Positions 46,030 through 52,425 of a DNA stretch of 52,425 bases are shown one piece after another. The notes under the pieces are model-generated. The model was not told the origin of the DNA. It made no database searches and was given only the letters and a program-made list of their open reading frames with translations. Where the stretch lies: the NCBI GenBank assembly GCA_900696615.1, contig CAADGS010000015.1, positions 1 to 52,425 of the forward strand, read 5' to 3'. Origin of the DNA: an uncultured beta proteobacterium. Lineage in GTDB: Bacteria > Pseudomonadota > Gammaproteobacteria > Burkholderiales > Nitrosomonadaceae. Numbering within the stretch: position 1 is the stretch's first letter; each line of letters begins with the position of its first letter. The translations under genes and the position numbers were made by a program.

Positions 46030-47139
46030 ATGAAAGCACAAACTCTAATTACTTGCCTTTTTCTTATCATTATTATTTTTTTCTCTAGTCTTTGCATTGC
46101 GGATCGTATCAAAGATCTAACATCCATTCAGGGAGTTCGCAATAATCAAATAATTGGCTATGGGTTAGTTGTAGGCCTGGACGGCAGTGGCGATATGACG
46201 ACCCAAACACCATTTACGGTACAGAGCATCATTAATATGCTTGGGCAATTAGGTGTTAATTTGCCGCCAGGCACAAATTTACAGCTTCGTAATGTTGCTG
46301 CTGTAATGGTAACAGCGACAATACCTGCATTTGCTAAACCTGGCCAACATATTGATGTCACCGTATCTTCAATGGGTAATGCGAAAAGTTTGCGCGGGGG
46401 AACATTGTTGATGACGCCTCTCAAGGGTACTGACAATCAGGTTTACGCAATGGCCCAAGGTAATGTTCTGGTCGGCGGAATTGGTGCTGCCGCAGGTGGA
46501 AGTAGTGTACAAGTTAATCATTTAAGTGTCGGACGAATTAGTGGCGGCGGGATAATAGAACGCGAAGTTCCTACAACTATTGGACAAGGTGATTATATCA
46601 ACCTTGAACTTAATTCAACTGATTTTACAACAGTACATCGTATTGTTGATGCCATAAACGGAATTTATCCCTCTGCGGCCACTGCAGTTGATGGCCGAAT
46701 GATCCAAGTAAAAGCACCGATTGATACGAGTCAGCGTATTTTGTTCATCTCTCGAATTGAGAGTCTCGATGTAATGCCTGCAAAAGCCTCAGCAAAAGTT
46801 ATTGTTAACTCTCGAACAGGTTCGGTAGTTATGAATCAAGCTGTAACACTTGAGAGCAGCGCGGTTGCACATGGTAATTTGTCAATAATTATCAATACTG
46901 AGCCTGTAATCAGTCAACCTGGCCCATTTGCACAAAGAGGCGAAACAGTAATTACTCAGCGATCTCAAATTGAAATTCGCTCGGATGAGGGAAATTTAAT
47001 GCTTTTACCTAATGGAGCAGATCTGGGAGAAGTTGTAAAAGCATTAACTGCGATTGGTGCAACTACGCAAGATTTGCTATCTATACTCCAGGCTTTAAAA
47101 GCATCAGGTTCATTACGTGCCGATCTAGAGATTATTTAA
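46030..47139 (+). CDS. flgI: Flagellar P-ring protein FlgI
   Basis: 369 residues. The signal peptide ([19 protein letters not shown]) is followed by [20 protein letters not shown] and [11 protein letters not shown], conserved in FlgI. It forms the periplasmic ring around the rod with the help of FlgA. No clear ribosome-binding site; the start is set by the signal peptide. Confidence 0.97.
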   Translation: MKAQTLITCLFLIIIIFFSSLCIADRIKDLTSIQGVRNNQIIGYGLVVGLDGSGDMTTQTPFTVQSIINMLGQLGVNLPPGTNLQLRNVAAVMVTATIPAFAKPGQHIDVTVSSMGNAKSLRGGTLLMTPLKGTDNQVYAMAQGNVLVGGIGAAAGGSSVQVNHLSVGRISGGGIIEREVPTTIGQGDYINLELNSTDFTTVHRIVDAINGIYPSAATAVDGRMIQVKAPIDTSQRILFISRIESLDVMPAKASAKVIVNSRTGSVVMNQAVTLESSAVAHGNLSIIINTEPVISQPGPFAQRGETVITQRSQIEIRSDEGNLMLLPNGADLGEVVKALTAIGATTQDLLSILQALKASGSLRADLEII

Positions 47140-47160
47140 TTATAGGGTGCATATAAGAAA

Positions 47161-48168
47161 ATGATTATTTCGCCAGATACCTCGAGTAAACTTGCGATTG
47201 ATACCAAGAGTATTAATGACCTACATCTCTTAGCAAAGCAAAATCCGGATGAAGCTTTGCATCAAGTAGCACAACAATTTGAAGCGATATTTATGCATAT
47301 GCTACTAAAAAGCATGCGTGACGCCACACCAAAAGATGGATTATTTGATAGCCAACAAACTCAATTCATTACTCAGATGTACGATCAGCAGCTGGCTCAG
47401 CACATTTCTTCTAAAGGAGTAGGTATTGCCGATATGATGGTTAAACAGTTAGCTCGAGCAAATGATGGAATTGAGTTGGAAACTTCTTTTAATAAAGCAG
47501 ATGCTATTTTAACAACGATTAATACTATTAGTCACTCGCCAATAATTAACAATAAACATCCAAATGATACGTCAAGGCAACTATGGGCCAACTCTCAAGC
47601 CTCGACTAATTCAGAGGCTTCACTAAGCACAAGTAATTTCGTTGCCAAAGAGTCTTCTATCGCTTCTCAATCAGAAGATAAGGTTAGAAAACTATCTAAC
47701 AATTCATCAAATTTTATCGATAAATTGTTACCACATGCAAAAAATGTATCGCAAACCACCGGTATTCCACCTCATTTCATGCTTGCACAAGCTGCACTAG
47801 AAAGCGGCTGGGGTAAACATGAGATTCGCAGAGCAGATAATAGCCCAAGCTACAATTTATTCGGTATCAAAGCAGGTACAAACTGGAAAGGAGATGTGGT
47901 TGAGACAATAACCACTGAATATGTCAATGGTAATCCTCGCAAAATGATTGAAAAGTTTCGTGCTTATAATTCATATGCTGAAGCATTTAATGATTATGCC
48001 AGATTGCTGCTCGACAATCCACGTTATATCAACGTTGTAAAATCCAATGATGCTGCAACATTTGCAAACGGCTTGCAACGCGCAGGATATGCAACTGATC
48101 CACTTTACGCAGAAAAGTTAATTCGGATACTTAATAGTGAAATTTTACAACGTCGAGAAGTAATTTGA
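47161..48168 (+). CDS. flgJ: Rod cap and peptidoglycan hydrolase FlgJ
   Basis: 335 residues with two domains. N-terminal rod-cap domain: VAQQFEAIFMHMLLKSMRDA to HISSKGVGIADMMVKQL, residues about 35-100. After a Ser/Asn-rich linker, a C-terminal glucosaminidase domain (about 180-330) carries the catalytic Glu in AQAALESGWGKHEI. It opens the cell wall for the rod. The dual-domain form is typical of beta- and gammaproteobacteria. Confidence 0.97.
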   Translation: MIISPDTSSKLAIDTKSINDLHLLAKQNPDEALHQVAQQFEAIFMHMLLKSMRDATPKDGLFDSQQTQFITQMYDQQLAQHISSKGVGIADMMVKQLARANDGIELETSFNKADAILTTINTISHSPIINNKHPNDTSRQLWANSQASTNSEASLSTSNFVAKESSIASQSEDKVRKLSNNSSNFIDKLLPHAKNVSQTTGIPPHFMLAQAALESGWGKHEIRRADNSPSYNLFGIKAGTNWKGDVVETITTEYVNGNPRKMIEKFRAYNSYAEAFNDYARLLLDNPRYINVVKSNDAATFANGLQRAGYATDPLYAEKLIRILNSEILQRREVI

Positions 48169-48183
48169 TAAGTATCAATTAAA

Positions 48184-48210
48184 TTAACTCTTTTTTGAAT
48201 TTGCCGATAT
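48184..48210 (+). promoter_or_regulatory. Candidate FliA (sigma28) promoter of flgKL
   Basis: TTAA (48184-48187), a 15-bp spacer and GCCGATAT (48203-48210) closely match the sigma28 pattern TAAA-N15-GCCGATAA, 43 bp upstream of the flgK ATG in the 85-bp flgJ-flgK gap. flgKL is a FliA-dependent late operon in enterobacteria, so position supports the call. Confidence 0.75.
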
Positions 48211-48253
48211 TAATCCATATAAGCTTTGTACAAATTAAGAATAAATATACATC

Positions 48254-50170
48254 ATGGGAAATAGTATTCTTGACATCGGAATTACTGGTTTATTAGCTGC
48301 CCGGAATCAATTGCAAACAACTGGTCATAACATTAGCAATGCTAATACGCCAGGTTTCAAACGTCAGCAAGTAATTCTTAACACAAATATTGCACATTCT
48401 ACGGGCGCTGGATTTATTGGGAGTGGCGTTCATACAAATACGGTACAACGAATCTACAATCAGTTTCTCGTTAATCAATCATTACAAATTCAAACGCAAA
48501 GCCAATCATTGGATAGTAATTATGCACAAATAAAACAATTGGATAACATGTTTTCCGAAGCCACTTCTGGACTTTCTCCAACACTCCAGAAATTTTTTAG
48601 TGCCATACAAGATGTAGCAACTAACCCTTCAGTGATTCCGTCACGTCAGGCGATGGTAAGTAATGCAGAATCGCTCGTATCACGCTTCCAGAGTTTAGAT
48701 CAACGTATTTCCCAAATCCGTGAAAACGTAAATTCTCAAATTACAAGCAGTATTGTTGAAATAAATTCAGTGGCTGGCCAAATCGCGGAAACTAACCATC
48801 AAATTTTGCTTGCAGAAGGCGCAGCTGGGGGTCAACCAGCAAATGATTTATTGGATAAAAGAGATGAGCTTATTAATCAATTAAGTAAGTTGATTAATAC
48901 TGATACGGTGAGGCAAAGTGATGGATCAATAAATGTTTTTGTAGGCAATGGACAAGCACTAGTTGTAGGATCTCAAACATTATCATTACAAGCTATACCA
49001 TTTCCGGATAATCCTGGAAATTTAACAATTGCTTTAGCTAGCGGCAGTAATAGTATTCAGTTGCCAGAAAATCAGATTACAGGCGGAACTTTAGGAGGAA
49101 TGCTCGCCTTTCGAAATTCTTCGTTGGATAGTGTACAGAACTCTCTCGGAAGAATCGCTATCACTCTGGCACAAACATTTAATGAACAACATCAGTTAGG
49201 TATTGATCTAAATGGAAAAATGGGAGAAGAATTTTTTGTTGTACCTTCTCCCAAGATTATCTCTTCAACCACTAATGACTCATCGTCTGAAATTGCTGTA
49301 AGCATAAGTAATTTTGGTGCATTAACAACAAGTGATTATCGATTCTCATATGATGGAACAGACTATACACTTACACGATTATCTGATAATAGTTCCATTA
49401 GTACTTCATCCACTCCAACATTGATGTCACCGCTGACAATGGATGGCGTTTCAATTACAAATGCCAATCTGCTAGCGAATGAAAGATTTCTTATTCAACC
49501 AACTGCTAATGGTGCTAAAAATATATCAGTAAATATTACAGACACAAATAAGATTGCTGCAGCTAGCCCTAATCGAACTAATGCAGCTTTGACAAATATA
49601 GGTACAGGAACAATCAGTGCAGGAACTGTAGACTCGTTCCCGGTTGATACCAATCTTCAACAGCCGCTAGCTATCACTTTCCATTCACCCTATGATGGAC
49701 AGTATGATGTCGTCGGCATAGGTACCGGATTACCTGCCACAAATCAAGTATATACTGCTGGAGCGGATATTAGCTTTAATGGATATACTTTTCAAATTAA
49801 TGGCGATCCAGCTGCAGGTGATGTTTTCACAGTTACTCCTAATAATAGTGGATCAGCTGATAACCGGAATATTTTATTGCTGAGTGGGTTGCAGTCGATT
49901 AATACGATGGAGAATGGGGCTGCAACGTTTCAATCGGCTTATGGACAGCTTGTGAGTAGAATTGGTAATGAAACTCGCGAACTGGAAGTAACCAGTAAAG
50001 CTCAAGCAAATTTACTGGCACAGACAGAACAGTCAATTCAGTCAATATCGGGTGTTAATTTGGATGAAGAAGCAGCCAATCTACTACGTTTCCAACAAGC
50101 TTTTCAAGCTTCGAGTAAGATTATCGATATCAGCAATACACTGTTTGATTCAATATTAAGAATTGGTTAA
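48254..50170 (+). CDS. flgK: Hook-filament junction protein 1, FlgK
   Basis: 638 residues. The N-terminal signature LLAARNQLQTTGHNISNANT and C-terminal LDEEAANLLRFQQAFQASSK are typical. The middle is a variable surface domain with Ser/Asn/Thr-rich stretches, longer than in E. coli FlgK (about 550). It links hook and filament. Confidence 0.97.
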   Translation: MGNSILDIGITGLLAARNQLQTTGHNISNANTPGFKRQQVILNTNIAHSTGAGFIGSGVHTNTVQRIYNQFLVNQSLQIQTQSQSLDSNYAQIKQLDNMFSEATSGLSPTLQKFFSAIQDVATNPSVIPSRQAMVSNAESLVSRFQSLDQRISQIRENVNSQITSSIVEINSVAGQIAETNHQILLAEGAAGGQPANDLLDKRDELINQLSKLINTDTVRQSDGSINVFVGNGQALVVGSQTLSLQAIPFPDNPGNLTIALASGSNSIQLPENQITGGTLGGMLAFRNSSLDSVQNSLGRIAITLAQTFNEQHQLGIDLNGKMGEEFFVVPSPKIISSTTNDSSSEIAVSISNFGALTTSDYRFSYDGTDYTLTRLSDNSSISTSSTPTLMSPLTMDGVSITNANLLANERFLIQPTANGAKNISVNITDTNKIAAASPNRTNAALTNIGTGTISAGTVDSFPVDTNLQQPLAITFHSPYDGQYDVVGIGTGLPATNQVYTAGADISFNGYTFQINGDPAAGDVFTVTPNNSGSADNRNILLLSGLQSINTMENGAATFQSAYGQLVSRIGNETRELEVTSKAQANLLAQTEQSIQSISGVNLDEEAANLLRFQQAFQASSKIIDISNTLFDSILRIG

Positions 50171-50192
50171 ACATAGAAAGAGGAATCCTAAT

Positions 50193-51401
50193 ATGCGCCT
50201 TAGTTCAAATACAATTTATGAGACAGGTACAAACTTAATGCTTCAGCAACAAGAGGCTTTGATTAAAACTCAACAACAACTTTCTACGGGTAGACGTATT
50301 TTAACGCCTTCAGATGACCCAATTTCTTCTGCACAAGCATTAAATATTTCACAGGCGGCAGCATTAAATGACCAATACTCAGTTAACCGTACCAGTGCAA
50401 GCGCTTCGTTAAGTCTGGAAGAAAATATCTTAAAAGAAGTAACTTCGTTACTGCACGATGTACGTGAATCAGCAGTTAATGCCGGAAACCCATCTTTTAC
50501 TAATACTGACAGAAAGCTTCTGGCCATAGAGATACGCAGCCAATTGGAGTCACTTGTGGGGCTTGCTAATACCACTGATGAAAAAGGACAATATCTTTTC
50601 TCAGGATACCAAGGAAATACAAAACCATTCGCACAAACTGGATTAGCTGTGCAATACATGGGTGATCAGGGTCAAAGACTTCATCAGGTTGGACCGTCTC
50701 GGCAACTCGCAGTTAGCGATTCAGGAACAAATATTTTTGAACGCATCAAGAATGGAAATGGTGTTTTCGCAACTGAAGCCAACTCGCAAAATACGGGTAC
50801 AGGTATCATCGATGTTGGTTCGGTTATTACACCAGCAAGTCTTACTGGAAGTAGCTATGAGATAAACTTTACCGTGACGAGCGGTATTACAACTTACGAT
50901 ATTCTTGACACAACTACAGGAGTAACAGTGTCATCAGGAAATTCCTATGTTAATAACAGTACAATTAGCTTTGACGGAATACAAGTAAATATTAAAGGTG
51001 ATCCAGATAATGGGGATAGATTTACTGTATCTCCAAGTAGAAATCAAAGTGTTTTTGAAACAATTTCTAGTTTAATTACAGCACTTGAAGCACCTTCAAG
51101 TGGCCAACCAGGGGGAACTCGTCTAGCAAATATTTTAAGTTCAACACTTCAGAATATTGATAATAGTATGGACAATATTCTTGAAAAGCAATCTTCTATT
51201 GGTGCAAGACTTCAAGAAATAGATAGTTTGGAAAATGTCGGAAGCGATCAAGACATTCAATTTGAAAAATTACTTTCAGATTTGCAGGATGTTGACTTTG
51301 CTAAAGCTATTTCTGACTTACAGAGACAGCAGCTCTATCTCCAAGCTGCACAGCAATCCTATATTAAAATTTCTAGTCTTACTTTATTCGACTTCATATA
51401 G
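50193..51401 (+). CDS. flgL: Hook-filament junction protein 3, FlgL
   Basis: 402 residues from the ATG at 50193 (MRLSSNTIYETGTN), which has AGAGGA upstream; the ORF-track start would overlap flgK. QQQLSTGRRILTPSDDPISS is the flagellin-like N-terminal motif and LQDVDFAKAISDLQRQQLYL the C-terminal one. It is the last flagellar gene in the window. Confidence 0.96.
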   Translation: MRLSSNTIYETGTNLMLQQQEALIKTQQQLSTGRRILTPSDDPISSAQALNISQAAALNDQYSVNRTSASASLSLEENILKEVTSLLHDVRESAVNAGNPSFTNTDRKLLAIEIRSQLESLVGLANTTDEKGQYLFSGYQGNTKPFAQTGLAVQYMGDQGQRLHQVGPSRQLAVSDSGTNIFERIKNGNGVFATEANSQNTGTGIIDVGSVITPASLTGSSYEINFTVTSGITTYDILDTTTGVTVSSGNSYVNNSTISFDGIQVNIKGDPDNGDRFTVSPSRNQSVFETISSLITALEAPSSGQPGGTRLANILSSTLQNIDNSMDNILEKQSSIGARLQEIDSLENVGSDQDIQFEKLLSDLQDVDFAKAISDLQRQQLYLQAAQQSYIKISSLTLFDFI

Positions 51402-51427
51402 TTATATGGAATATTTAAGTTTAATCA

Positions 51428-51446
51428 CCTCCGGCAAAGCCGGAGG
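51428..51446 (+). terminator. Hairpin after flgL, probable terminator
   Basis: CCTCCGGC-aaa-GCCGGAGG is a perfect 8-bp GC-rich stem 26 bases after the flgL stop, followed by CTTATATTTG, a broken T run. Confidence 0.65.
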
Positions 51447-51459
51447 CTTATATTTGTTA

Positions 51460-51500
51460 GCCCCTCAAAGGGGCGAAGGCTGGCGCTGCCTAAAGGCAGC
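51460..51500. repeat. Two further perfect hairpins
   Basis: GCCCCT-caa-AGGGGC (51460-51474) and GCTGCCT-aa-AGGCAGC (51485-51500) lie right after the flgL terminator hairpin. Three unrelated perfect palindromic hairpins within 75 bp is unusual; they may be back-to-back terminators or a palindromic repeat cluster that attracted insertion sequences. Confidence 0.6.
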
Positions 51501-51550
51501 ATCAGATACCAAGTTTGAGTGAGTTATAGTCAAATCTGGCGTATGGAGAA

Positions 51551-52327
51551 TCAAGCGGCTTGCTGTTTTTGATCTCCATTTTGTTTAACACTGTTAACGA
51601 ACTTGATGCCCTGCACAACATCCGCTAAAAATTTATAACCCCTTAGTCGGAACCATTTTTTCTGTGCTACTTCCATCAGTTTGAACGCCATTGTCAAAGT
51701 GGTCGTCCGGCTTCCACAGTTTTTAGTTTTGGCTGTTCTCAGCCGAACCGTTGCAAAGACAGACTTGAACGGGTTGGTTGTTCTAATGTGCTGCCAGTTT
51801 TCTGCAGGGTAGTCATAGAAGGCCAGTATGGAGTCTTTATCCTTTTCCAGGCACTGCATCGCTTTTGGATATTTCGGGCTGAAGCGCTCAATACAGTTAT
51901 CAAATGCTTCATACGCTTTTTCCCGTGTTTCCGCCTGCCAGATATTGTGTAGCACTTCCTTGACCTTGGTCTGCATGGCTTTGGACAGTTTTTCCAGCAC
52001 ATTGGCAGTTTTATGTACCCAGCAGCGCTGTTGGTCGGTATCTGGCCAACATTTGGCAACAGCTTTCCACAATCCCAGTGCGCCGTCACCGACAGCCAGT
52101 CTAAGCGCTTTTTCAAGGCCACGCTGTTTCAGGTCCATCAACACTTCCGTCCAACTCGCTTCTGACTCACGATAATCGTCAGACAACACCAGTAATTCCT
52201 TACGTCTGGTTTCATCTGAACCGATAATCACCAGAAGACATAACCGGTCATCCATTCTCACGGTGCTGTAGATTCCATCAGCCCAGACATAAACATACTG
52301 AGGTGTGCTGTCAAAAATGGAGTCCAT
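51551..52327 (-). pseudogene. IS256-family transposase, 5'-truncated
   Basis: 258 residues against about 400 for a full IS256/Mutator-type transposase; the N-terminal 150 or so residues are missing. First catalytic Asp in YVYVWADGIYS, second in LAVGDGALGLWKAV. The family also has RTTNPIESTFATVR, where the Glu is thought to be the third catalytic residue; here it reads RTTNPFKSVFATVR, so that Glu is Lys. Truncation and this change both suggest an inactive element. The ATG at 52327 is simply the first in the remaining frame. Confidence 0.85.
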
Positions 52328-52331
52328 GTGT

Positions 52332-52425
52332 TTAAGCAGCGGCTAGCTTTGCATAGTATCGCTGCGTAAATTGTGCTGGTGACAGATAACCTAATCTTTC
52401 CTGCCTACGCTGCCTGTTATAGAAG
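52332..52425 (-). mobile_element. End of an IS3-family transposase OrfB (continues outside window)
   Basis: The minus strand from the window edge reads FYNRQRRQERLGYLSPAQF and ends YYAKLAAA with a TAA stop at 52332, the C-terminus of an IS3-family OrfB (family FYN..RRH..LGYLSP..FE). It abuts the truncated IS256 gene by four bases, so one element was probably inserted into or fused to the other. Confidence 0.85.

Overview
The window looks like chromosome of a chemolithoautotrophic betaproteobacterium, most likely an ammonia oxidiser of the Nitrosomonas type. This is inferred from three things: a form IA RuBisCO operon (cbbL, cbbS, cbbQ, cbbO plus a small gene in the cbbN position) with no carboxysome genes; the betaproteobacterial block rpoE-mucA-mucB-degP-lepA-lepB-rnc-era-pdxJ-acpS-nagZ; and a full system I cytochrome c maturation operon. 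No 16S rRNA, tRNA or amo/hao gene is present to settle it. Nearly all genes look intact and base composition is moderately AT-rich.

Layout. 1-1380: the end of an unknown CDS, a small YacL-like protein, a tiny TM2-like membrane protein, and a sensor-like membrane protein whose C-terminus is encoded by a 7-bp tandem repeat. 1476-8162: cbbR diverging from cbbLSQO and a small membrane protein. The control region holds candidate CbbR sites over a sigma70-like promoter, and a folded spacer plus terminator sits between cbbS and cbbQ. 8301-16201 (minus): ccmABCDEFGHI followed by a bcp/prxQ peroxiredoxin, with ATGA overlaps at most junctions. 16398-19589: exported proteins (a PEP-CTERM protein, a YcnI-like protein predicted to start with His after cleavage, a His-rich exported protein) around a gene-poor stretch. 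Inside that stretch I read a decayed beta-carbonic anhydrase gene. 19658-32341 (minus): lpdA, nagZ, acpS, pdxJ, era, rnc, a DUF4845 gene, lepB, lepA, a glutaredoxin-like gene, degP/mucD, mucB, mucA, rpoE. recO, often found between era and pdxJ, is missing there. 32633-39368 (plus): nadB, a large exported protein with a possible Cys-His-Asp site, then rubrerythrin, an Fe-S oxidoreductase, DUF3501 and a CNP1-like lipoprotein. 39369-39959: gene-poor, with a frameshifted IS3-family transposase remnant. 39960-51401: flgA (minus) diverging from flgBCDEFGHIJKL, with a FliA-type promoter before flgK. 51402-52425: a cluster of hairpins, a 5'-truncated IS256-family transposase and the end of an IS3-family transposase.

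How the parts work together: the cbb operon fixes CO2, with CbbQ/CbbO keeping RuBisCO active under CbbR control. The Ccm proteins load haem onto exported c-type cytochromes, which such an organism needs in quantity. The sigma-E block handles envelope stress and protein export. The flg operon builds the rod, hook, rings and hook-filament junction of the flagellum. The most unusual items are the dead carbonic anhydrase near RuBisCO, the folded cbbS-cbbQ spacer, the heptamer repeat in a coding tail, and the exported protein with a peptidase-like site.
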